Source: JBFWMG01 sp050251715 (lineage in GTDB: Bacteria > Desulfobacterota > Desulfovibrionia > Desulfovibrionales > Desulfovibrionaceae). Taken from it: 14,700 bases of DNA. Below are positions 1 through 7,597 of this stretch, in pieces. The first letter of the stretch is position 1. Each line of letters opens with the position of its first letter. Where the stretch lies: the NCBI GenBank assembly GCA_050251715.1, contig JBFWMG010000058.1, positions 1 through 14,700 of the forward strand, written 5' to 3'. A program made the position numbers and the translations under genes. Under the pieces are notes generated by a model. That model was not told where the DNA came from and did no database searches. It worked only from the letters and a program-made list of their open reading frames with translations.

Positions 1-58
1 GAGAGGAGAGAGAAAACCCCTTTTTCCAAGCATAAAAAGGGGTTTTCTCTCTCCTCTC
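1..58. repeat. Perfect 25-bp inverted repeat, probable bidirectional terminator
   Basis: Bases 1-25 are the exact reverse complement of bases 34-58, separated by an 8-base loop (ccaagcat). The inner stem has the A-tract, C-run, T-run / A-run, G-run, T-tract layout of an intrinsic terminator that works on both strands. The outer part is alternating purine on one side and pyrimidine on the other. The left arm begins at the first base of the window, so the element may extend further left. It probably ends transcription of a gene outside the window; that role is inferred. Confidence 0.7.
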
Positions 59-103
59 TCCTTCCCCCGGCCCCCCATCCTCTCTTCTCTCTCTTTCCCC
101 AAA
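47..103. other. Polypyrimidine tract
   Basis: This stretch is almost entirely C and T on the plus strand, apart from one GG and one A. It follows directly on the 1-58 hairpin. It encodes nothing recognisable. Such homopyrimidine tracts can form unusual DNA structure, but no function can be read from the sequence. Confidence 0.45.
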
Positions 104-123
104 AACTGCTGGCTGGGGGAGAT

Positions 124-209
124 GGATACGGTTGGGACAAGCGAGTTCCCCAGGCGGGCGGCTGTCGAGAGGATACGGTTGGGACAAGCGCGATCCCCAG
201 GCGGGCGGC
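124..209. repeat. Two tandem 39-bp direct repeats, 47-bp period
   Basis: Bases 124-162 and 171-209 match at 37 of 39 positions; the differences are in the triplet after gacaagcg. Both units begin ggatacggttgggacaag and end ccccaggcgggcggc. A fragment resembling the junction (tcgaga plus ggatac) recurs at 271-283. The second unit also provides the left arm of a perfect 8-bp hairpin, ATCCCCAG at 193-200 with CTGGGGAT at 218-225. Only two good copies exist, so this is not a CRISPR array. Confidence 0.7.
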
Positions 210-230
210 CCCGTTGTCTGGGGATGAGGG

Positions 231-345
231 CATGGTGGGCGGTTCACCCAACGCAGTGAGCCGCCAGGTTTCGAGAAGGATACAGCAGGGAGAGATGACG
301 GTTTATCAGCAGCCTGGGCCGGTCCCGCAGGGATCGGCCTTTTTT
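231..345 (+). ncRNA. Candidate small structured RNA ending in an intrinsic terminator
   Basis: The stretch holds a 10-bp stem (238-247 with 256-265, one G-U pair, 8-base loop) followed 50 bases later by a strong terminator, all on the plus strand with no open frame ending there. The next plus-strand gene starts beyond 900, so the terminator must serve an upstream or local transcript. Parts resemble the small bacterial SRP (4.5S) RNA: the order GGUUC, CCCAACGC, GCCAGGU, GGA..CAGC, AGAUGACG is similar to E. coli 4.5S. However, the near-invariant apical core (GUCAGG and the GGAA tetraloop) is not intact. The 5' end is not defined and no good promoter is visible. A decayed or unrelated RNA is equally possible. 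Confidence 0.3.
317..345 (+). terminator. Rho-independent terminator, plus strand
   Basis: The stem ggccggtccc (317-326) pairs with gggatcggcc (330-339) over 10 bp with one G-U pair and a 3-base loop. Six T residues follow at 340-345. The T-run is only on the plus strand, so it is not a canonical terminator for the minus-strand regulator gene that ends at 383. Confidence 0.8.
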
Positions 346-382
346 CATTCCCGGCCGGTCCGCATCATGGCGGCTGGCGGCG

Positions 383-817
383 TCAGCCCTCGTCCTCCAC
401 CGCCTGCCGCGCGGCGAGGATGCGGGGCAGATTGCCCTCGATCCAGTCGGCCAACGCCGCGACCTGGCGCGCGGCCTCCCCGCCCAGCGGCGTCAGGGTG
501 TATTCCACGTGCGGCGGCACCACGGGGTAGGCGCGGCGCGCCACAAATCCGTCGCTTTCGAGCCACTGCAAGGTCTGGGCAAGCATCTTCTCGCTCACGC
601 CGTTCACCTTGCGCCGCAACGCGCTGAACCGCAGCGTGCCGTCCAAAAGCGCCACCAGCACCAGTACGCCCCAGCGGCTCGTGACATGCTTGAGCACGTC
701 CCGCGACGGGCATTGCACGGCGAACAGGTCGCCCCGCCGGAGCTTGCCCGCCACCGAATGGTCGAAAAATTCGCAGTCATCATCGCTGGTTGTCTTTTCA
801 TTTTGAGAAATCTTCAT
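383..817 (-). CDS. HxlR-family (MarR-like winged-helix) transcriptional regulator
   Basis: The 144-residue product has the HxlR fold order: a conserved Cys-Pro at residues 36-37, the RWG motif near 48-50, the helix-turn-helix around FSALRRKVNGVSEKMLAQTL (63-83), and the wing ending VEYTLTPLG (104-112). Family members are dimeric DNA-binding repressors, and several (YodB, HypR, QorR) sense quinones, electrophiles or oxidants through the Cys corresponding to Cys36. A second Cys is at residue 15. I chose the ATG at 817 because AGAAGG lies 8 bases upstream; an in-frame TTG at 844 would add nine residues without a clear ribosome site. The gene is divergent from qorB, as ytfH is from ytfG in E. coli, so it probably represses qorB and itself and responds to quinone or redox stress. 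The regulatory target is inferred from context. Confidence 0.9.
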   Translation of the reverse strand: MKISQNEKTTSDDDCEFFDHSVAGKLRRGDLFAVQCPSRDVLKHVTSRWGVLVLVALLDGTLRFSALRRKVNGVSEKMLAQTLQWLESDGFVARRAYPVVPPHVEYTLTPLGGEAARQVAALADWIEGNLPRILAARQAVEDEG

Positions 818-842
818 ACTTACCTTCTGGTGTGTACTTACC
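817..842. promoter_or_regulatory. Candidate HxlR operator: two TACTTACC boxes
   Basis: TACTTACC occurs at 817-824 and again at 835-842, an 18-bp step, in the 84-bp gap between the divergent regulator and qorB. The first box overlaps the regulator start codon and the second lies upstream of it, so a protein bound here could control both genes. I see no strong sigma-70 hexamers. The role as operator is inferred from position and from the habit of HxlR proteins to bind in the divergent gap. Confidence 0.45.
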
Positions 843-901
843 AATAGTGCGTGCCGGTGTTACCGTGTCAGAAACGTCCACCAAAGGAAAGGAGATTGTC
901 C

Positions 902-1750
<849 letters not shown>

Positions 1751-1878
1751 GAAAGGCTGGGCGCTTCGAACAGAGGCATGGCCCGGCATTTCAGGAACAA
1801 CAACCGCCTGCGTCGTGCCACACAGGCAATCACAGCCCCTGCCCCCGCCAAAAAACGAGGACGGTGCCAGCAACCCGA

Positions 1879-1901
1879 GCGGCCCCCAAGGGGGCCGCTT
1901 T
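1879..1901 (+). terminator. Intrinsic terminator downstream of qorB
   Basis: The stem gcggccccc (1879-1887) pairs with gggggccgc (1890-1898), or pairs over 8 bp with a CAAG loop, followed by ttta. The T-run is short. It lies 128 bp after the qorB stop. Its GC core is nearly the same as the terminator at 2389-2422 on the other side of the next gene. Confidence 0.65.
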
Positions 1902-1958
1902 ATGGGCGAGCCAGCCAGCCCGCATCATTATTTTGAACGCGTCCGCACCTAATCGATA

Positions 1959-1985
1959 GGATTTATCAATATTATTGACAAATCC
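1959..1985. promoter_or_regulatory. 27-bp palindrome overlapping a -35 box, probable operator
   Basis: The 13-base arm ggatttatcaata (1959-1971) and its near-perfect reverse complement (1973-1985, 12 of 13) flank a single T. The right arm contains TTGACA at 1975-1980, a consensus -35 box for the gene starting at 2034; the -10 position is weak (TACCTG at 1998-2003). A repressor bound here would block RNA polymerase. The symmetry does not clearly match a Fur, Rex, FNR or IscR consensus, so the regulator is unknown. Confidence 0.6.
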
Positions 1986-2033
1986 CATTGCCATGCCTAC
2001 CTGAAGGGAACAACAGAAAACCTGGAGGTTTCC

Positions 2034-2372
2034 ATGATTGCAGTATCCGACAGCGCCATCAAGGAGCTGGACGCCTATTTTCAGGACAAGGATCTGGTTC
2101 CCATCCGCATCTATCTTGCGCCGGGCGGCTGCTCCGGCCCCAGGCTGTCCCTCGCCCTTGACGACAAGCAGGACGGCGACGAGGTGCTTGTCTCCGGCAA
2201 ATACACCTTTGTGATCGAAAGCGCCCTGTATCAGGACGCCAAACCCATTGGCGTGGACATGGGCGCCATGGGATTTTCCATTACCTCTAGCCTGCAACTG
2301 GGCGGCGGCGGCTGCTCCAGCGGCGGTTCCAGCGGCGGCTGCTCCAGCGGCTGCGGCAGCTGCTGCTCCTAG
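2034..2372 (+). CDS. IscA/HesB-like A-type iron-sulfur protein with Cys-rich tail
   Basis: The 112-residue product follows the HesB/IscA beta-rich fold, with GGCSGPRL at 31-38 providing the first conserved Cys (33) and a GVDMGAMGFSIT stretch before the C-terminus. A-type proteins use this Cys and a C-terminal Cys-X-Cys to bind or carry Fe-S clusters or iron. Here the usual CGCG ending is replaced by a Gly/Ser-rich tail with Cys at 94, 103, 107, 110 and 111. I recall similar short proteins annotated as IscA/HesB family in Desulfovibrio. GGAGG at 2024-2028 sits just before the ATG. The gene stands alone between two terminators and has its own palindromic control site. Membership of the family is well supported; whether it is a cluster carrier, scaffold or metal sensor is not. 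Confidence 0.85.
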   Translation: MIAVSDSAIKELDAYFQDKDLVPIRIYLAPGGCSGPRLSLALDDKQDGDEVLVSGKYTFVIESALYQDAKPIGVDMGAMGFSITSSLQLGGGGCSSGGSSGGCSSGCGSCCS

Positions 2373-2388
2373 CGTAAGCACGTCCCGA

Positions 2389-2422
2389 ACACAAAGCGGC
2401 CCCCACAGGGGCCGCTTTGTGT
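2389..2422. terminator. Strong bidirectional terminator between convergent genes
   Basis: A perfect 15-bp stem (2389-2403 with 2408-2422) closes on a 4-base loop. The stem base carries AAA on one side and TTT on the other, so it reads as a terminator on both strands. It separates the IscA-like gene (plus, ends 2372) from the minus-strand operon that ends at 2478. Confidence 0.8.
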
Positions 2423-2477
2423 GCATGCGCGCGCACCAGGGCACGCGGGACAATTGAGGCTCCAAGACCACTGGCGG

Positions 2478-3089
2478 CTATTGCACCGCGTCATCCTCCT
2501 CGCCCAGCAAAAACGCGCCCAGGCCTTCCTGCAACAGCGCCCCGGCCAGGACCACGGGAGCGCCCTGCGCAACACGCCCAACCAACCATTGGTCCAGCCG
2601 GTCCACTTCCTCGGCGATCTCGAAATCCACACCCAGTTCCACGTCGCCGCCCTCGCACTCGTCAAAAAACGTGTCCGGGGCAAGCACGGAATACTGCAAC
2701 GACACGAGGAACAGCAGCAGCTCCTTGAGTGGGCGCTCCACCATGGCGGCCATGAGCGCCCTGCCCGGCTCGTCGGCCAGGGGCAGGCCAATGGCGTGGA
2801 GCTTTTGCGACAGTCCCTGCAGATCGCGCACAGGCTCGGCCAACGCGGCGATGCATTCCTCGGCTTCGTCGGCGGGGTATCCGTCCATCTCATTAATCAG
2901 TTCCACAATCTCCCGCACAGCCTCCGCCATGCGCTCGCAGACCTCGGGCAAAAGGTCGTCCAGTGTGGCGGCGGCGTCCTGATGCGGTATGGCGGGACGG
3001 GCAAGCGCGGCGGCGATGTCCCGCGCAAGCACGCTGCCCGCGTGGGCCAGGGCGACCACGTTGTCCGGAAGGGAATGCTCTTCTGTCAT
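2478..3089 (-). CDS. Uncharacterised acidic, mostly helical protein
   Basis: I do not recognise this 203-residue protein. It is rich in Ala, Leu, Glu and Asp with few aromatic residues, has no signal peptide, and probably forms helices throughout. One hydrophobic stretch (LKELLLFLVSLQYSVLA, in the second half) is short and flanked by charge, so it is more likely buried helix than membrane. It is the last gene of the minus-strand unit, 40 bp after the diguanylate cyclase, and ends before the bidirectional terminator. AGGAA lies about 11 bases before the ATG, slightly distant. Low-complexity acidic ends and base usage match the neighbours, so it looks native. It could be a partner or output protein of the cyclase, but nothing in the sequence proves it. 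Confidence 0.8.
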   Translation of the reverse strand: MTEEHSLPDNVVALAHAGSVLARDIAAALARPAIPHQDAAATLDDLLPEVCERMAEAVREIVELINEMDGYPADEAEECIAALAEPVRDLQGLSQKLHAIGLPLADEPGRALMAAMVERPLKELLLFLVSLQYSVLAPDTFFDECEGGDVELGVDFEIAEEVDRLDQWLVGRVAQGAPVVLAGALLQEGLGAFLLGEEDDAVQ

Positions 3090-3129
3090 GATGTCACGTT
3101 CCTAGGGATGGGTTGAGAGGTTGGAGAAA

Positions 3130-4998
3130 TCAGGCCGCGACCACACGGTTGCGCCCGCTTTGCTTTGCCTTGTACAGGTTGATATCCGCCTTGTTCAGGG
3201 CGTCGTCCACGCTTTCTCCTGCAATGTCGAACTGATGCACGCCCAGGCTGACGGTCACGGAGACGGGCTCGGTTTCCGCCGGGGTGCGCATTGAGGCCAC
3301 CTTGACCCGGATGCGTTCGGCCAGGGCGGCGGCGCCAGCCAGATCGGTTTCCGCCAGGACCACGGCGAACTCCTCGCCGCCCAAGCGACCGAGGATATCG
3401 GACGGACGCAAGGCCTCGGCCACCCAACGCGCCAGATTCTTGAGCACGCTGTCGCCCACCTGATGCCCGTGGGTGTCGTTGACGGCCTTGAAATGATCGA
3501 TGTCGAACATGATGAGGGAAAGGTGTTTGCCATACCGCTTGGCGCGGCCCAGTTCCAGCTCGGCCTGCTGCATGAAATGGCGGCGGTTGGCGATGCCGGT
3601 CAGGGAATCTGTGGTGGCCAATTGCACAAGCCGGGCATTGGCGCGCTCCAATTCCCGTGTGCGTTCCACCACGCGCGCCTCCAGGGCGGCGTTGAGCTGC
3701 CGCAACTCCTTTTGAGCTTCCAACAACCTCGTTTCATTGTTTTTCAGCTCGGTCACATCATGCTGCACACCCACGTAGTAGGCGATGTCACCCTGCTCGT
3801 CCTCGACCGGGGCAATGTTCATCTCATTCCAGACCGGTGCGCCGTCAGGTTTTTCGCTCCGCAACACCACCCGGACATTTCTGCTCTCCCTGGCGCCCTC
3901 GCACAACGAGCCCAACGATTCATTGCCCGCACCGTCGTGTTGCAGCAATCGGCAGGTATGGCCAAGCACCTCGTCCGACGCGAAGCCTGCCATGGCCTCA
4001 TACGCCCTGTTCACAAACACCACGGGCAATTCCGGCGACCGGGCGTCAACAATCAAGACCCCCTCGGTGGTGGCGTTGATGGCCTGGTCCTTGAGCGACA
4101 ACTCCAGGTTCTTCTGGTGCAACTCCCGCAGCATCATGCCCACGAACAGGGAGACCGCAGCGGCGACCAACAGAAATTCCTGCACCTTGAGCATGGTTTC
4201 CCGCTCGTCGCGCACCACGAACGGTCCCATGTCCTGCACGGTATGGAGCAGGATGTACGCGGCGAGGAACACGCAGGTGGTCGATGCGCCGCGCACCCCA
4301 AACCGCACGCCGGACCAGAGCGGAAAGACGAGCAGCATGAAGGGGCTGATGAACCGTATCCGCGCCCCCAGGCTTTCGGGATGGAAGACCAGGAAGGTGC
4401 TGGCCACGGTCAAAACGGCGATAACGAGTATTTCCAAAGCCCTGTAGCGTGAATAATACACTCGGGCATTGGGCAGCGGCGTAAGCCAGCCCACCACGAA
4501 CGGCACCAGCAGCAACATGCCCAGCCCGTCGCTGAACCACCAGAAACGCCATATGCTCAAAAAATCAAGATGGTTCGGGGAGAATAGCACAAGGGCCGCC
4601 GCCCCGGCCACGGCGCTTGCGCCGCTGGTTCCAAACACCACCAGCACGATGAACCGGACCAGATAGCGCAGGGAGTCGAAAGGCGGATCCGGACGGCAAG
4701 CCGCGCGCAACACCAGGGCCGAGGCCACGGCCTCGCCCACGCCCACACACGCGAAAACAAGCGTCTGGCCCAAGGGGTACAGGGGCAGATCGGCCGCGCA
4801 TTCGGCGGCCACAGCCGCCAGCAGATACGGCCACCACGCCTTGCGCGGCACGACGATGAGCACGGCCAGCAGCAGGGCCACGGGCGGCCAGACCAGGGTG
4901 ACGGCGCCGGGCATGACCGCGTGGGCCGCGCCCAGCCGCGCGCTGGCGTAGTAGCCAAGGCCCGTCAGCAAGGCATATGCCGCGTGGCGCAACGACAT
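3130..4998 (-). CDS. Membrane diguanylate cyclase: MASE1-PAS(LOV-like)-GGDEF
   Basis: The 622-residue protein has an N-terminal MASE1-type sensory membrane region with about eight hydrophobic segments (residues 5-290), a PAS domain (about 303-418), a short coiled coil (420-460) and a C-terminal GGDEF domain (about 460-620). The active site reads GGEEF at 540-544, a functional variant. An RxxD inhibitory site (R531, D534) sits five residues before it, so product feedback is expected. The enzyme would make cyclic di-GMP from two GTP at the inner membrane. The PAS domain is LOV-like: it keeps a Cys in GHTCRLLQ (C349), Q353, N391 in WN and Q412 in GVQHD, but has Thr and Ser where flavin-binding LOV domains have Asn. 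The ATG at 4998 has AGGAG closely upstream, overlapping the stop of the preceding gene. It lies in an operon with glycosyltransferase genes. Confidence 0.93.
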   Translation of the reverse strand: MSLRHAAYALLTGLGYYASARLGAAHAVMPGAVTLVWPPVALLLAVLIVVPRKAWWPYLLAAVAAECAADLPLYPLGQTLVFACVGVGEAVASALVLRAACRPDPPFDSLRYLVRFIVLVVFGTSGASAVAGAAALVLFSPNHLDFLSIWRFWWFSDGLGMLLLVPFVVGWLTPLPNARVYYSRYRALEILVIAVLTVASTFLVFHPESLGARIRFISPFMLLVFPLWSGVRFGVRGASTTCVFLAAYILLHTVQDMGPFVVRDERETMLKVQEFLLVAAAVSLFVGMMLRELHQKNLELSLKDQAINATTEGVLIVDARSPELPVVFVNRAYEAMAGFASDEVLGHTCRLLQHDGAGNESLGSLCEGARESRNVRVVLRSEKPDGAPVWNEMNIAPVEDEQGDIAYYVGVQHDVTELKNNETRLLEAQKELRQLNAALEARVVERTRELERANARLVQLATTDSLTGIANRRHFMQQAELELGRAKRYGKHLSLIMFDIDHFKAVNDTHGHQVGDSVLKNLARWVAEALRPSDILGRLGGEEFAVVLAETDLAGAAALAERIRVKVASMRTPAETEPVSVTVSLGVHQFDIAGESVDDALNKADINLYKAKQSGRNRVVAA

Positions 4999-5005
4999 GG
5001 GGCTC

Positions 5006-6280
5006 CTACGAGGCGACCGGCTCGAAGGTACGGTCGTCGGTCAGCGGCGGGGCATCGGGGGCAATGTCGCCCGCCGCGACAACGATGATTCCCGGCCGCA
5101 GCTTCAACTTGTCCTGAAACACCTTGACGAATTTCTCCTGGTCAAGCTCTCCGGCCAGTTCCACCCGGATGGCGATGGCGTCGCGGCCTCCGGGATTGCT
5201 GACCACCACCTGCCAGCGGTTGATGACGGGAAACGCCCCGGCCACCTCGGCCACCTGATGCGGATAGATGAACTGTCCCTTGACCTTGGCCGTGGCGTCC
5301 ACGCGGCCCACAATGCCGCCCAGGCGCACCGAGGTGCGGCCACAGGCGCACGGCTCGGTCGTGAAAAAGGACAAGTCCCCGGTGGCCAGGCGCACCAACG
5401 GATAGGACGTGGGGAACGGGGTGACCACCACCTCGCCCGTTTCGCCGGGAGGCAGAGGCAAGCCGGTCTTGGGATCGCAAATCTCCACCCAGGCGCGCGA
5501 GGACACGTGCATGCCCGTCAGTTGGCCGCATTCGTAGGCGATGCACCCCACGTCCGCCGTGCCGTAGCCCTGGCGTACCAGCATGCCCAGCTCATCCTCC
5601 AGTTCGCGGCGCAGGGACTCGGCCAGCCGCTCCGCCGCCACAAAGGCCACCCTGAGCCTGCCCGCCTTGGCCAGATCGTTACCGCCCTTCTTCGCCTTGT
5701 CCTTGATGACCTTGAGATAGCTGGCCATGCCCACGAATCCGGTCACGGGCAGGCGGGTGAGCAGCTCTATCTGCACGTCGGTATTGCCCGGACCGGCCGG
5801 GATGACCGCGCAGCCGATGGCGCGCAACGGTTCCTCCAGCATCAGGCCCGCCGGGGTGAGGTGGTAGCTGAAGGTCATCTGCACCAGGTCGCCGGGCCGG
5901 AAGCCCGCCGCATAAAATCCCTCGGCCCAGCCCCAATAGTCCGCCTCGCGGCCCTCGGGATCGAAGAGGGGACCGGGCGACATGTAGATGCGCCCCAGGT
6001 CGCCGGCGCGGCACGACAGCATGGCCTCCAGCCCCTTGTCCTGTTGCAGGCCGATGATCTCCTTTTTGCGCAGCACGGGAATGCGGGCAAAATCCTCGAA
6101 GGAGCGCAGGTCGGCCGGGGTCAGCCCCGCATCCTTCATGCGCTGCGCGAACTCGTCGCAGTGGGTCCAGGCCGCGTCCACCACCCGGCGCACGGCCTCC
6201 CACTTGCGGGTCTGGCGCGCGGCGCAATCTTCGGTTTCCAAGGGATGGTGCGTGCCGATGGTGCGGTCTATCAGGGACAT
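5006..6280 (-). CDS. PaaK/CapK-like adenylate-forming enzyme
   Basis: The 424-residue protein has the size and layout of phenylacetate-CoA ligase-family enzymes. It includes a family-like N-terminus (FEDFARIPVLRKKEI, 61-75), GYGTADVG (238-245), the TGD of the adenylate site (300-302), CACGRTSVRL (311-320) and the hinge/C-terminal GRVDATAKVKGQFIYPHQV (325-343). Family members activate a carboxylic acid as an acyl-adenylate, usually then forming the CoA thioester; CapK-type relatives occur in capsule and surface polysaccharide loci. Oddly, where the family has the phosphate-binding SSGTTG loop this protein has MSPGPLFDPEG (100-110), so ATP binding may be altered. AGGAGG precedes the ATG by 10 bases. 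The gene starts 36 bp after the CgeB-like glycosyltransferase, and its stop overlaps the ribosome site of the cyclase. The substrate is unknown; a role in modifying the glycan made by its neighbours is inferred. Confidence 0.85.
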   Translation of the reverse strand: MSLIDRTIGTHHPLETEDCAARQTRKWEAVRRVVDAAWTHCDEFAQRMKDAGLTPADLRSFEDFARIPVLRKKEIIGLQQDKGLEAMLSCRAGDLGRIYMSPGPLFDPEGREADYWGWAEGFYAAGFRPGDLVQMTFSYHLTPAGLMLEEPLRAIGCAVIPAGPGNTDVQIELLTRLPVTGFVGMASYLKVIKDKAKKGGNDLAKAGRLRVAFVAAERLAESLRRELEDELGMLVRQGYGTADVGCIAYECGQLTGMHVSSRAWVEICDPKTGLPLPPGETGEVVVTPFPTSYPLVRLATGDLSFFTTEPCACGRTSVRLGGIVGRVDATAKVKGQFIYPHQVAEVAGAFPVINRWQVVVSNPGGRDAIAIRVELAGELDQEKFVKVFQDKLKLRPGIIVVAAGDIAPDAPPLTDDRTFEPVAS

Positions 6281-6316
6281 GGGCAGGGTTCCTCCTGGGG
6301 CGGGTATGGGCGCGGC

Positions 6317-7597
6317 TCACGCGCCCTGCGTGTATTGTTTGCGCCATTCGTCCAGAAAAAGGATGGCGGTTTCCAGATCCGACAGCGTGCCCTGCCGCTG
6401 GCGCAACGCCCACACGACATCGCTGAACGCCGCGTCGCCGGGCACGCCAAGGCCTTCCAGCATGGCGTGCATCTCGTGCGTCAGTTCCTCGGGAAAACCA
6501 GCGGGCAGCGCGGCCTCGCGGGCACGGGACACGGGCCACCCCGGGCGGCGGGAGGCGATGAACGCCATCAGTGCGTCCATGCGCGCGGCATAGGTGTGGT
6601 CCGCGAGCACGCGCTCCCGCGCGGCGCGGGCCAATGCCTCGCGCTCGTCGGGATGGTTCAGGTAATGGTGCAGCTTTTCCAGCAGGTCATCCATGGAGGC
6701 AAAGGTGGCCAGTTCGCCGGGCTGGAACAACCCGGGCAGGAGCGCGCGCTCGTCCACAAGCTGGAACGCGCCGCACGCGGCCAGCTCGAAGGTGCGCGGG
6801 TTCACGAAATCGCCGTGGCTCACCAGTTGGTCGGCGCGCACGCTGGAGTGCAGGTTCAGGTTGATCTTGGTGGCGTTGAAGATCTTGACCATGTCCTCGG
6901 ACGACACCCGCGCCCCGCCCAGTTGCAGCACCTTGTGCAGGGCGTGCTCGCCGTCCCAGTCGTTGCCCCACAGCTTGAAGTCGAGATGCAGCAGCTTGCG
7001 GAACGCCACGCGCCGGTTGGCGTAGCCCGCGCCAAGAAACGACACGTCCGCCCCGTACTTGCGCCGGTCCACCGGCGAAAGTTCAAGCGGTTTGTGAAAG
7101 GACGGCAACGCGGCCATGGGCAGGTACAGCGCGTTGTCCACGCCAATGGCCGCCAGCTCGGACAGGAAGGGCTCCCGCTGGATCACGGCGAAAAAATCAT
7201 AGTACGGCGCAAAGGACCGCCAATACGTAAAGAGCCGGAAATCCTCCACAAACCACATGGCCGTGGCCACGTTGTCGCGCCGCAGCCGTTTGAGCGCCTG
7301 CCGCGACAACGGCGCCTGGGCCAGGGCGAGCACCAGATCCGGCTCAAAGGTCTCTGCCTTGGCCAGCACGGCCTGGGACAGGAATTGGGCAAAGGTGTTG
7401 TCCAGATATTCCAGGCGGTCGCCCGTGACGCGCAGATCGCGCAGGGCCATGAACGCGCTGTGGAAGGCTGGCGCCTCGAACACCTCCACCGTATGCCCCG
7501 CCTCGCGCAAGGCCTGGGCGCAGTAGCGGCCAATGGGGAGCGATCCGCCATACATGGGCAGTACGACAAGGACGCGCAATGTAGAAATGGCGGGCAT
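6317..7597 (-). CDS. CgeB-like glycosyltransferase family protein
   Basis: The 426-residue protein has two Rossmann-like halves of a GT-B enzyme. The N-terminal half begins LRVLVVLPMYGGSLPIGRY (7-25), resembling the DUF3880 type. The C-terminal half carries KINLNLHSS (244-252) and VNPRTFELAACGAF (265-278), the signature of the glycosyltransferase 1-like domain of CgeB/spore maturation proteins, where the Glu binds the sugar nucleotide. A helical tail of about 80 residues follows. CgeB-type enzymes decorate surface structures; the sugar and acceptor here cannot be read. The ATG immediately follows the TAA of the upstream GT9 gene, with GGAGG inside that gene's last codons, which indicates translational coupling. 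Confidence 0.88.
   Translation of the reverse strand: MPAISTLRVLVVLPMYGGSLPIGRYCAQALREAGHTVEVFEAPAFHSAFMALRDLRVTGDRLEYLDNTFAQFLSQAVLAKAETFEPDLVLALAQAPLSRQALKRLRRDNVATAMWFVEDFRLFTYWRSFAPYYDFFAVIQREPFLSELAAIGVDNALYLPMAALPSFHKPLELSPVDRRKYGADVSFLGAGYANRRVAFRKLLHLDFKLWGNDWDGEHALHKVLQLGGARVSSEDMVKIFNATKINLNLHSSVRADQLVSHGDFVNPRTFELAACGAFQLVDERALLPGLFQPGELATFASMDDLLEKLHHYLNHPDEREALARAARERVLADHTYAARMDALMAFIASRRPGWPVSRAREAALPAGFPEELTHEMHAMLEGLGVPGDAAFSDVVWALRQRQGTLSDLETAILFLDEWRKQYTQGA

Noticed and set aside
124..283. Start of a CRISPR-like array
   Set aside because: There are only two good copies, the 8-base gap is far too short for a spacer, and no cas genes are present.
851..901. Upstream GTG start for qorB and TTG start for the HxlR gene at 844
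   Set aside because: Both lack ribosome sites, add residues absent from the families, and would overlap the shared promoter region.
1778..1936. Small open frame of 52 codons between qorB and the IscA-like gene
   Set aside because: It runs through the qorB terminator, has a misplaced ribosome site and no recognisable sequence.
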